DNA of 7,409 bases from Myxococcota bacterium (GTDB lineage Bacteria; Myxococcota_A; Polyangia; HGW-17; JAJRWW01): NCBI GenBank assembly GCA_024276595.1, contig JAJRWW010000031.1, positions 1 through 7,409 on the forward strand, read 5' to 3'. The notes beneath the pieces were generated by a model. That model was given only the letters and a program-made list of their open reading frames with translations. It ran no database searches and was not told the origin of the DNA. A program made the position numbers and the translations under genes. Positions 1-6,791 of the stretch are shown one piece after another. How positions within the stretch are numbered: the stretch's first letter is position 1; each line of letters starts with the position of its first letter.

Positions 1-8
1 ACCTCGCA

Positions 9-3000
9 ATGACAACTTCAGCACGCCACCGACTTGTACGAGCTGCACTCATCCATCTACTGGTCTCGGTTCTTGGCCTGGCTGCCTGTGCGCACGAGAT
101 CTCCGGTCCCACTCCTGCCCCTGATCGGTTGGAGCCAGGCGGCACCTGCGGGGACGAGCAGCCGCAGCTCGTATGCAGTGAGCAGCTCGTCACCGCTGTT
201 CAGGTTTGCGGCGACAGTTTCTCGCCGCTGGTCATAGACACCATGACCGGCGATGGAGAGCAGCAGGTGCTCCTCCCCGCATTGACGCTGCAGCGCGTCA
301 GCGATGTCACGGGCGATCCGGGCGGCGGCAACCCGATGTCTGTTGATGCATCTGACCTTCGATGGACCAGCAAAATGGAGATGGGATTCGACGTCACACC
401 GGAGATGGCGCTTGTGCCCGGGGTGTATGACCTCTTGGTGGAAAACCCAAACGGCAACGAAGCCCTCCTGGCAGATGCGCTAACGGTGGTGCCGCCGCCC
501 AGCCTGACCAGCGCGGAGCCGGTGCTCTTTTGTTCGGAGCAGATGTCGACCGTTTTGACTTTGCAGGGCTCCGGCTTCATAGAGATGGCGGACGGATCAT
601 TGCCCACAGTCACCGTTGGCGGTGTTTCCCTTGAGCCGGACTCGCTGGCGGGCTGCCTCGACATCGCCGGGCCGGCTGGAGCGCGCACCTGCGAAACCCT
701 GCTCCTAACCGTTCCAGCAGATGCTTTGTCTCCCGGGGTCCACGACATCTTCGTGACCAACCCGGCGCCAGCGGACTGCATCTACACCGAGACCGTCCAG
801 GTGGAGCTGGTGCCGCCGCCGGAGGTCATCGAGGTGCTGCCTGACCCGGTCTGTACCGAGCAGTTTACCCAGCAGCTCACCGTCATCGGCTCTGGGTTCC
901 TGGTGGTGGACGGGGGCATGCCCACCGTGACCATCGGTGGAATCGCCTACACCGCCGACGCTGCCAGCAACTGCACTACGTTGACCCTCGCGCAGAGCGC
1001 CGAGACCTGCTCCGAGCTGGTCGTGACGCTGCCCATGGGCGCTCTATCCCCGGGAGACTACGATGTCAACGTAACAAACCCTGAGCCCGCCCCTTGCACG
1101 AGCGGTGCGCCCTACGTGCTTACCGTCGTTCCGCCGCCGCTGCTCGACAGCGTAGACCCTGCCTCCATCTGCACGGGCGGAGGGGTGTTCTCGCTCTTTG
1201 GCAGCGGTTTCTACGAAGGACTGACGGTGGAGGTTGGTGGCATGGTACCGGCTACGGTTGACGTGATCTCAGACACCCAGATCGACATCACCATGGGCTT
1301 TGGGCTCGATCCGGGGACGTATGACGTCACTGTCACCAACGGCGACGGCTGCTCGGACGAGCTTGCTGGTGCCATCACGGTAGTTCCTGGCCCAATCGTT
1401 TTCTTCGTGGATCCCCCCAGGCTCTACAACGGTATTGCCATCCAGGTGACCATCTACGCCTCGGGGCTCACTGGTGCGCCAAGCGCGATCCAGTTGGTTC
1501 ACACGGGGACCAGCAACGTGGTGAGCATTGCAGACTTCTCCTGGGATCCGAGCCGCCCAGGCCGGATTCTGGCGACCATCCCCGCCGGCCTGGATCCTGG
1601 CGACTACGACGTCGTCGTGGATGATCCCTCCGGATGCCTGGCGATCCTCTCTGCCGGGGTCACGGTTGTGGACACGTTGACCATCGCCGTGGAGTCCATG
1701 GAGCCCGGGTTTGGCTGGATCAACACCGTCACCGCGGTGGAGATCCGCGCCACAGAGCCATCGCCACCGGGCATGGTGCAGTTTGTGGCCACGCCACGCG
1801 CCTACCTGAACCCGACCAACCCCGGCCCCGGCACCGTGGCCTCGCCGCTGTGGTCGGTGAGCTTCGTGGGTGACCCGAGCCAGCCCTCGGCGCTGTTGAA
1901 CGCCGTGGTGCCGGAGGGGTTGCCGGTGGGCAGCTATGACCTGATAGTGGTCAACCCCGACGGCGCAGTCGGCCAGCTCGTTGGAGCCTTCCAGGTGGTC
2001 GCCGATGCGCCACCAACGATCGACACGATCTCTCCAGGCTCGTCGCCCAACAACGTGAACACCCCGGGAACGATCTACGGAGATAACTTCCGAAACCCAA
2101 CAGTCGAGATGACCTGCCGTGATCCCTCCAACGTGGAGACGACATACAGCGTAACGGTAAATGGCTTCACTAGCACGACCATCGACGTGCTCTTTCCCAC
2201 CAACGGTGTTGCCGAGGGTAGCATCTGCGTGATCACGGTCACCAATGACGACTCCACCTTTGGGGAGTTCTCTGCTCTGGCAGTTACCAACCCGTCGGAG
2301 AACCTCGCGCCCTGGACGACCGCCTCGACAATGACCATCGCCCGACGAGCGCCAGTTGCCCTGTCGGGCCGCGCGACCCAGATTGCGCGGTACCTTTATG
2401 CCATTGGCGGCGACGACGGCACCTCGGCGGGCGCCATGACCAGCGTTGAGTCGGCCCAGGTGGACGTGTTCGGAGAGGTCCAGGCGTGGTTCGAGCAGCC
2501 TTACGACCTGCCCTCTCCTCGGACCTTGGCGGGCGGGGTGCGCATCGGACGCTTTCTCTACCTGGTAGGTGGGAACGACAGCTCGGTGGCTGTCTCCAGC
2601 CTCTACCGGGCGGAGATCCTGGATCCGCTAGATGCTCCCGAGCCCGACGATCTCTCCATTACAACCGGCGGGGGATCAGGCCTGGATGGGGGGATGTGGT
2701 ACTATCGCGTGTCTGCTCGCTTCGGTCCCACCGATACACGAAATCCCGATGGTGAGAGCCTCGCTTCAGATCCGCTTGTGGTTCAGCTCCCCGAGCTAAC
2801 CGACAAGATCCACCTGACGATCTTCTGGTCTGTAGTACCCAACGCCGTAGGCTACCGGATCTACCGCTCTCCGCAGCCCGACCTCGCCTCTGGGACCGAG
2901 GAGCTCATCGCCGACGTCGTTGGCGGCAACACCACGCAGTACACCGACACCGGTGTGGTCTCCCAGCAACCGGTCGTCCAGCCGCTTCCCAACGGGTCAT

Positions 3001-3737
3001 TGGGTCAGTGGCGCGTGCTCACCTCTGCCTCCCTCAACGTGGCACGAGAAGGCGCTGGAATCGCCTTGGCTACTGAGCCGGGAGAATCCACCAATCCAGA
3101 CATCGCCGCTATCTATTATATCTATGCCATCGGGGGTCGGAACGCCGCGGGCACTGTGCTGTCGAGCTACGAGTACCTCCCTGTGGCGGTCAGCTCACCC
3201 AAGAGCCATACGGTGGGCTCCTGGACGCTTGGCACCATCGACCTGCCCGCCGGTCGCTGGCAGCTCGGTGCCTTCGCCATGACCGCCTTCTCCAGCCCAA
3301 GCGTGCCGACTGGCGAGACCTGGATGTACGCTGGCGCTGGACGCGGAAGCGGCGCCACCATCGTATCAGACGTCGATGCCGTGGAGGTGCAGCCTGGCGG
3401 CGCCCTGGATCCGGCTGGCTGGCAACCGGTCACCGGCTTCACGCCGGGCCGAGCCGGCTATGGTTACGCCGGGATCAACGACCGCCTTTTTGCCTTTGGC
3501 GGCAACCAGGGCAACCCATCCAGCGAGTCCATGTCCGCCCGCCTATGTGCCACCGGTGTACCGGGATGCGGGGGGATCTTCGTGTTTCCGGATCATTCGG
3601 GCTTCAACAACGAGGGCACCAACATGAGCGTCGAGCGGGTGCTCATGGGAAGCACGCTAGAGAGCGCCTTTATATTCATCGTCGGAGGACAGACTACCAC
3701 CGGACCCACCAACGCCGTGGATGCCACGATCTGGTAA
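9..3737 (+). CDS. Large IPT/TIG-repeat and Kelch-propeller surface lipoprotein
   Basis: This 1242-aa protein has an N-terminal lipoprotein signal: basic residues up to R11, a hydrophobic core and a lipobox L24-A-A-C27, so it should be lipid-anchored in the envelope. Residues about 55-765 hold roughly seven IPT/TIG-like immunoglobulin-fold units, each with a GSGF-type turn (187-190, 294-297, 398-401) and a recurring 'L.PG.YD..V.NP' ending (136-147, 241-252, 347-358, 433-444, 528-540, 638-650). Several begin with a C-S/T-E-Q signature (56, 175, 282). Residues about 770-1242 look like a Kelch beta-propeller, with six blade motifs of the type aromatic-x-hydrophobic-GG (near 797, 850, 1038, 1105, 1160, 1222). 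A fibronectin-III-like segment (about 877-985, with WYYRVSARF and GYRIYRS) lies between blades two and three. Only 8 bases precede the ATG, so its ribosome binding site cannot be assessed; the signal peptide supports this start. The ligand is unknown. The domain calls are by eye: the lipoprotein and IPT calls are strong, and the propeller count is approximate. Confidence 0.9.
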   Translation: MTTSARHRLVRAALIHLLVSVLGLAACAHEISGPTPAPDRLEPGGTCGDEQPQLVCSEQLVTAVQVCGDSFSPLVIDTMTGDGEQQVLLPALTLQRVSDVTGDPGGGNPMSVDASDLRWTSKMEMGFDVTPEMALVPGVYDLLVENPNGNEALLADALTVVPPPSLTSAEPVLFCSEQMSTVLTLQGSGFIEMADGSLPTVTVGGVSLEPDSLAGCLDIAGPAGARTCETLLLTVPADALSPGVHDIFVTNPAPADCIYTETVQVELVPPPEVIEVLPDPVCTEQFTQQLTVIGSGFLVVDGGMPTVTIGGIAYTADAASNCTTLTLAQSAETCSELVVTLPMGALSPGDYDVNVTNPEPAPCTSGAPYVLTVVPPPLLDSVDPASICTGGGVFSLFGSGFYEGLTVEVGGMVPATVDVISDTQIDITMGFGLDPGTYDVTVTNGDGCSDELAGAITVVPGPIVFFVDPPRLYNGIAIQVTIYASGLTGAPSAIQLVHTGTSNVVSIADFSWDPSRPGRILATIPAGLDPGDYDVVVDDPSGCLAILSAGVTVVDTLTIAVESMEPGFGWINTVTAVEIRATEPSPPGMVQFVATPRAYLNPTNPGPGTVASPLWSVSFVGDPSQPSALLNAVVPEGLPVGSYDLIVVNPDGAVGQLVGAFQVVADAPPTIDTISPGSSPNNVNTPGTIYGDNFRNPTVEMTCRDPSNVETTYSVTVNGFTSTTIDVLFPTNGVAEGSICVITVTNDDSTFGEFSALAVTNPSENLAPWTTASTMTIARRAPVALSGRATQIARYLYAIGGDDGTSAGAMTSVESAQVDVFGEVQAWFEQPYDLPSPRTLAGGVRIGRFLYLVGGNDSSVAVSSLYRAEILDPLDAPEPDDLSITTGGGSGLDGGMWYYRVSARFGPTDTRNPDGESLASDPLVVQLPELTDKIHLTIFWSVVPNAVGYRIYRSPQPDLASGTEELIADVVGGNTTQYTDTGVVSQQPVVQPLPNGSLGQWRVLTSASLNVAREGAGIALATEPGESTNPDIAAIYYIYAIGGRNAAGTVLSSYEYLPVAVSSPKSHTVGSWTLGTIDLPAGRWQLGAFAMTAFSSPSVPTGETWMYAGAGRGSGATIVSDVDAVEVQPGGALDPAGWQPVTGFTPGRAGYGYAGINDRLFAFGGNQGNPSSESMSARLCATGVPGCGGIFVFPDHSGFNNEGTNMSVERVLMGSTLESAFIFIVGGQTTTGPTNAVDATIW

Positions 3738-3741
3738 GGAG
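3736..3741 (+). promoter_or_regulatory. Ribosome binding site AAGGAG of the beta-barrel gene
   Basis: AAGGAG overlaps the TAA stop of the lipoprotein gene and sits 7 nt before the ATG at 3749. It fixes the start of the downstream gene and rules out the longer open frame that runs back to 3545 inside the lipoprotein gene. The overlap suggests that the two genes are translated from one mRNA. Confidence 0.85.
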
Positions 3742-3748
3742 AAACACC

Positions 3749-4393
3749 ATGCTAAGAGCTACATCGGGATTTGTTGGCGCTCTCCTCCTGGCCACCGTCT
3801 TCTCCACACCAGCCCACGCAGCCGAGCCGCGGAAGGCCAGGCTAGGGCTGGCGATGGGAGTGAAGGGAAGCCTTGGACTACCGCAGCCTTTCTCCACCCT
3901 GAAGACCGGTGGAGGCGCCGAGCTTGAGCTCGCCTATCTCTTCCCCTTCCTGGGGCGTCGACTCGGTCTCTCCGCGTCGCTCTCCTATGGCCACCATGCT
4001 GCCAGCGGTGGGGGCGAAGATGCCCGGCTGGTCCCCGACGGCTCCTACCAGTGGAACCTCACCTACCAGGAGGCAATGCTCTCCTTTGGGGTCACGGGCC
4101 GCCTCTTCCCTCCCTACGCCAAGGTGGCCAACGGCTACCTTGCGGTGGGTCCCCGGCTTCATTTCCTCAAGGTGACCGAGAAGGCGACCTCTGGAGGTCA
4201 GTCCCTCGGGACCAACACAGAGCAGGACCTGCGGGTGGGTGTCTTCGTGCTCATGGGTGGCGAGCTCTACCTGGGGCCGGGCGCCCTTTTCCTTGAGATC
4301 GAGTACTCCTGGCTCAAGGTGAATGAGCTCATCACCGGAAACGCCGACGGATCAGCGCTCCGTTTCTCGCTCGGTTACCGCATCGTACTCTAG
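3749..4393 (+). CDS. Putative outer-membrane beta-barrel protein
   Basis: This 214-aa protein starts with a Sec signal peptide: MLR, a hydrophobic core at residues 8-19, and a signal peptidase I site P-A-H-A24 before A25-E-P. The mature part is made of amphipathic stretches alternating hydrophobic and polar residues with aromatic ends (about 31-42, 56-65, 70-81, 99-120, 129-141, 160-170, 177-190 and 203-213). These are separated by polar Gly/Ser-rich turns such as ASGGGED and TSGGQSLGTNTEQ. That pattern and size fit a small 8-stranded outer-membrane barrel of the OmpA/OmpW-like fold class, but no specific family is recognised. The last residue is Leu, not the usual Phe, although the final strand (RFSLGYRIVL) is otherwise typical. 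The gene lies 11 bp after the lipoprotein gene with a strong AAGGAG site, so the two are probably co-transcribed. The barrel could help place or present the lipoprotein, which is inference only. Confidence 0.85.
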   Translation: MLRATSGFVGALLLATVFSTPAHAAEPRKARLGLAMGVKGSLGLPQPFSTLKTGGGAELELAYLFPFLGRRLGLSASLSYGHHAASGGGEDARLVPDGSYQWNLTYQEAMLSFGVTGRLFPPYAKVANGYLAVGPRLHFLKVTEKATSGGQSLGTNTEQDLRVGVFVLMGGELYLGPGALFLEIEYSWLKVNELITGNADGSALRFSLGYRIVL

Positions 4394-4589
4394 GTGCTTC
4401 ACCACCGGTGGCTTCGTGACCGGTGGTTCCTCCACCAGTGGAGAAGGAGGGGCTCGTCTTGGTGATGAAGTGGCCCACGTCCACCCAATCACTGGTCATC
4501 ACGATCTCGTCGCCGTTGCTTCCACCCATGGAGATACCGGTGCACTGGCAAGCGATCACGACCCCACCGTTGGTTTCGGTATCGACCAA
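4332..4589 (-). CDS. Doubtful small ORF with TTG start (85 aa), possible gene remnant
   Basis: After the TAA stop of the cysteine-rich gene at 4619, a different frame opens with TTG at 4589. It is preceded by AGGGGG (4595-4600) at 5-nt spacing. The first 45 or so codons look coding: third positions are mostly G or C, and the peptide (VVIACQCTGISMGG, EIVMTSDWVDVGHF) is balanced in composition. The C-terminal part becomes Gly/Thr-rich over the hairpin region and then Arg-rich, running 62 bp antisense into the beta-barrel gene. It has no signal peptide and no recognised family. It could be a genuine small gene, the 3' remnant of an older gene, or chance. The shift in composition near 4394 suggests that at most the 5' part was ever coding. 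Confidence 0.25.
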   Translation of the reverse strand: MVDTETNGGVVIACQCTGISMGGSNGDEIVMTSDWVDVGHFITKTSPSFSTGGGTTGHEATGGEAPRVRCGNRARNGALIRRRFR

Positions 4590-4618
4590 GTTGTCCCCCT
4601 ATCAGCTTTCGGGGCTCC
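4394..4618. other. Convergent intergenic interval
   Basis: This 225-bp gap separates the stop codons of the two converging operons. It holds two hairpin-forming inverted repeats at its left end (4401-4427 and 4430-4443) and the doubtful TTG ORF on the minus strand. No promoter or RNA gene was recognised. Confidence 0.7.
4401..4427. terminator. Inverted repeat between converging genes, possible bidirectional terminator
   Basis: ACCACCGG (4401-4408) pairs perfectly with CCGGTGGT (4420-4427) around an 11-nt loop, starting 8 bases after the TAG stop of the beta-barrel gene. A second small dyad, CTCCAC/GTGGAG (4430-4435 and 4438-4443), follows directly. Neither strand has a T-run after the stem, so this is not a classical intrinsic terminator. 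The position between converging genes makes a terminator or mRNA-end stabilising role plausible. Confidence 0.4.
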
Positions 4619-5506
4619 TTACTGCACTACGTACACGCAGCAGCCCGTGATGCAGTAAGTGGACTCGGGGCACGGGGCGTCACCAGGCTGCCCACACTGT
4701 TGCTCTCCGGACGGGCAGGACTGGTCGCCGTTGCACTCGGGCGGTAGCTCTGTCCGTCCAAGGCACAGCTCACAGGCGCCACACTCGTTGAAGCAGCCGG
4801 TGACTGGCGTGCAGGGATCGCAGGCTGAGAGGTTGTCTGGGCCACATCCAGGGGAGCCGATGAAGCGGAAATCAGCGGTCTCCGCGTCCAGCTCGCAGCA
4901 GCCGAAGCAGTCGCATCCATTGGGAACCAGGGGCAGGCAGATGTCGAGGCATGTGGTGGACTGGGTGTTGCTCCAATCCGTACACTGGCAGGTGGGGCAT
5001 GGTATGGAGTAGTTACAGGCCATGACAGCCTCGGGCTCCAGGGGGTCGCAGCGCTGGTCCCAGTAGCAGTCGTCGTTGCCCGAACCACTGTCCTTGTCGA
5101 AGTAGCAGTCGGCCAGGCAGGGTTGAGAGTTCCCGCCAGGAATCTGGGTGTTGAAGCCCGCCTCGTTGTTGTCACAGGGCCCCAGACAGTCCGGATCATG
5201 GGAGTCCATCAGGCCGTCTCCGTCGTTGTCCAGACAGTCCCCGCAGGCATACAGCAGCTCCTGGCAGTAGGTGATGTGGCACTCGTCCGACTGCCAACCG
5301 GCATCGCCGGCGTCGGCGCCGACCGCGGCATCGCCGAAGAAAGAGCCGTCCTGCAGAGCGCTGGCATCGCCAGTCGCTCCATCTCCAGTGGCAGCATCAG
5401 GCGAGTCACCCCCGGATGGGTCTCGGCCACAAGCAACACTCACCCAGGCTACTGTCAGCAGCAGCGGAAGGAGGCGCACACTGGCTGTTGGAATCAATCG
5501 TCGCAT
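4619..5506 (-). CDS. Cysteine-rich lipoprotein with DNDGDG motif
   Basis: This 295-aa protein has an N-terminal signal (MRRLIPTASVRLLPLLLTVA) with a lipobox-like S23-V-A-C26; the -3 Ser is atypical, so anchoring is probable rather than certain. An Asp/Gly/Ala-rich linker (about 27-75) leads to a disulfide-rich body (76-295) holding 34 cysteines and no other obvious fold. It includes a calcium-loop-like D93-N-D-G-D-G-L-M-D101, followed by D-P-D-C-L-G-P-C, then D-S-G-S-G-N-D-D-C-Y-W (139-149), a paired C-F-G-C-C (200-204) and a terminal C-I-T-G-C-C (285-290). This arrangement resembles uncharacterised secreted proteins of myxobacteria; no enzymatic motif is visible. The ATG at 5506 is chosen because it gives a normal-length signal peptide and has AAAGGG 8 nt upstream. 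An in-frame GTG at 5560 overlaps the previous stop as GTGA and would give 313 aa, but with an overlong 44-residue leader. It is the last gene of the minus-strand group. Confidence 0.85.
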   Translation of the reverse strand: MRRLIPTASVRLLPLLLTVAWVSVACGRDPSGGDSPDAATGDGATGDASALQDGSFFGDAAVGADAGDAGWQSDECHITYCQELLYACGDCLDNDGDGLMDSHDPDCLGPCDNNEAGFNTQIPGGNSQPCLADCYFDKDSGSGNDDCYWDQRCDPLEPEAVMACNYSIPCPTCQCTDWSNTQSTTCLDICLPLVPNGCDCFGCCELDAETADFRFIGSPGCGPDNLSACDPCTPVTGCFNECGACELCLGRTELPPECNGDQSCPSGEQQCGQPGDAPCPESTYCITGCCVYVVQ

Positions 5507-5514
5507 TTTGGACA

Positions 5515-5520
5515 CCCTTT
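5515..5520 (-). promoter_or_regulatory. Ribosome binding site AAAGGG that decides the start at 5506
   Basis: AAAGGG on the minus strand ends 8 nt before the ATG at 5506. It favours that start over the GTG at 5560 that overlaps the upstream stop codon. Confidence 0.55.
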
Positions 5521-5556
5521 CCCGAGCGTGGCGCAGCAGACGTTGCGATGCCTGCG

Positions 5557-6759
5557 TCACGCCGACTCGTCGTCATCGCTGGGACCGCTGCACTGAGGAT
5601 CTCCCTGGTTTGGGAGGGGGCTCCAGTCGGTGAAACCGTCACCGTCATTGTCTACGCCGTCTGAACACTGGGGCAAGCAGCTTCCGCAGTCCTGCTGGCA
5701 GCTCGCGCAGGTCTCCCCGGCCGCCGAGTCGCAGATGGCGTTCCCGCAGGTCTCGTCCGACAGGCAGTCGCCGGAGCAGCCGTCCCCCGACTGGTTGTTT
5801 CCGTCGTCGCACACCTCCCCCGGATCCAGGTTCCCATCACCACAGGACTCGAGGGTACAGTTTGGGGAGCAACCGTCGCCAGCGTCATTGTTTCCGTCGT
5901 CGCAGCCCTCTCCCGCGGCGGTGTCCAGGATCCCGTTTCCGCAAGTCTCGTCCGAGAGGCAGTCGTCAGAGCAGCCGTCTCCAGATTGGTTGTTTCCGTC
6001 GTCGCACACCTCCCCCGGATCCAGATTCCCGTCGCCGCAGCCGCCCCCTGTGCACCCGCTGGTGTTGAATGCGTTGCAGCTCTGGCTGCAGGTTAGGGTG
6101 CCGCCGCTGTAGCCAAGGGACTCGCAGGTCTCACCGTCCAGGTCGGAGCCGTCGCAAGTCTCCCCCGGATCCAGGACGCCATCGCCGCAGCCCGAGCCCA
6201 CGCAAGCATCCGTGACATAGCCGTCACAGGTGTCGTTGCAGGCCAACTCCCCGCTGTCGTAGCCGAGGCTCTCGCAGGTAGTCAGGGCCAACGTGCTGCC
6301 GTCACACAGCTCGTTGGCCTGGATCGCGCCGTCGCCACAGCCCCCACCCGTACATCCTCCGACGTCGTAGCCGTCACAGGTGCTGTTGCAGGCCAGCTCC
6401 CCGCCGGTGTAGCCCTGGAGCTCGCAGGTGGCGCCGGCGAGATCCGAGCCGTCACAGATCTCGTCACCGTCGATGGTGTTGTTGCCGCACCCTGTGCCTG
6501 TGCAGGCGCTCGCGTCGAATCCGTCACAGGTGTCGTTGCAGGCCAGCTCCCCGCCGTCGAACCCCAGCGACTGGCAGGTCGCGGTTGCCAGGTTGGTACC
6601 GTCGCACACCTCGTCCACGTCGATGGCGCCGTTGCCGCAAGCGCTGACCGTATTGTTGTTGTTCAGGTTGTCCGTGCCGGACGAAGAGTCGTCTCCACAA
6701 GCGGCGGTTCCGGTGGTCAACAGGGCGATCATGGCGGCTACAATAATACGTTTCCTCAT
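5557..6759 (-). CDS. Cysteine-rich repeat lipoprotein with four 50-aa repeats and Myxococcus disulfide repeats
   Basis: This 400-aa secreted protein has a signal [14 protein letters not shown] and a likely lipobox T18-A-A-C21, followed by a Ser/Asp/Asn-rich linker (22-40). Residues 41-240 are four repeats of exactly 50 aa, each with six cysteines in the spacing C-x10-C-x9-C-x11-C-x3-C-x7-C (consensus CG.G.ID..E.CDGS.L...TC.SLGY..GELAC..TCDGY). Residues 241-337 hold three Myxococcus cysteine-rich repeats ([24 protein letters not shown]; the first and third differ at one residue over 32). Residues 338-364 are one copy of the six-cysteine repeat that fills the upstream gene. A tail (365-400) with D370-N-D-G-D-G-F-T-D378 ends in DDDESA. 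There are 44 mature cysteines besides the lipobox one. Such repeats are taken to be extracellular disulfide-bonded modules; no enzyme motif is seen. Start: three ATGs in a row follow GAGGTGAG; the third (6759) has the best spacing. An ATG at 6777 would add six residues. Confidence 0.88.
   Translation of the reverse strand: MRKRIIVAAMIALLTTGTAACGDDSSSGTDNLNNNNTVSACGNGAIDVDEVCDGTNLATATCQSLGFDGGELACNDTCDGFDASACTGTGCGNNTIDGDEICDGSDLAGATCELQGYTGGELACNSTCDGYDVGGCTGGGCGDGAIQANELCDGSTLALTTCESLGYDSGELACNDTCDGYVTDACVGSGCGDGVLDPGETCDGSDLDGETCESLGYSGGTLTCSQSCNAFNTSGCTGGGCGDGNLDPGEVCDDGNNQSGDGCSDDCLSDETCGNGILDTAAGEGCDDGNNDAGDGCSPNCTLESCGDGNLDPGEVCDDGNNQSGDGCSGDCLSDETCGNAICDSAAGETCASCQQDCGSCLPQCSDGVDNDGDGFTDWSPLPNQGDPQCSGPSDDDESA
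5560..5667 (-). other. DNDGDG...DDDESA tail of the second cysteine-rich protein
   Basis: These 36 codons match the tail of the upstream gene product at 28 of 36 residues, including DNDGDG, DWSP, QGDPQCS and SDDDESA. The D-x-D-x-D-G-x-x-D spacing fits a calcium-binding loop like those of EF-hand or thrombospondin type 3 repeats. Whether it binds metal or acts as a C-terminal sorting or attachment signal is unknown. Confidence 0.7.
5749..6039 (-). repeat. 195-bp (65-aa) duplicated Myxococcus cysteine-rich repeat block
   Basis: Residues 241-272 recur at 306-337, a 195-bp offset on the DNA. The copies share a perfect 38-bp stretch (5792-5829 and 5987-6024) but have several silent differences elsewhere. 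The duplication is therefore older than the one at the right edge, and its protein sequence appears conserved. Confidence 0.8.
6040..6639 (-). repeat. Four in-frame 150-bp coding repeats (4 x 50 aa)
   Basis: Cysteines 41, 91, 141, 191 and 241 mark unit starts exactly 50 codons apart, with no insertion or deletion in any unit. The units differ at many positions while keeping all six cysteines and the CDG, LGY/LGF/QGY and TC/SC landmarks. The array is old and its length is strictly maintained. Confidence 0.85.
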
Positions 6760-6765
6760 CATCAT

Positions 6766-6773
6766 CTCACCTC
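6766..6773 (-). promoter_or_regulatory. Ribosome binding site GAGGTGAG before a triple ATG
   Basis: GAGGTG lies 8 nt before the third ATG (6759), 5 nt before the second (6762) and 2 nt before the first (6765). It lies inside the frame that starts at 6777, which argues against that longer start. The second and third ATGs are both usable. Confidence 0.65.
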
Positions 6774-6791
6774 GCATTCGTTACTTCTCGG

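Noticed and set aside
200..781. Open frame of 193 aa on the minus strand
   Set aside because: It is antisense to the IPT-like repeats, whose reading on the plus strand gives recognisable domains; the antisense peptide is Ser/Pro/Thr-rich without any motif.
3545..3748. Upstream extension of the beta-barrel frame to an ATG at 3545
   Set aside because: It lies inside the lipoprotein gene, reads as Arg/His-rich out-of-frame sequence, and would bury the clear signal peptide and AAGGAG-ATG start at 3749.
4323..4658. Plus-strand open frames in the convergent interval (from 4323 and 4423)
   Set aside because: They show no ribosome binding site of note or recognisable motif, and they run into the antisense of the cysteine-rich gene; the minus-strand frame is more coding-like.
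5630..6112. Pro/Ser-rich repeated open frame of 160 aa on the plus strand
   Set aside because: Its repeats are the complement of the cysteine-rich repeats of the minus-strand gene, which has a signal peptide, ribosome binding site and known repeat family.
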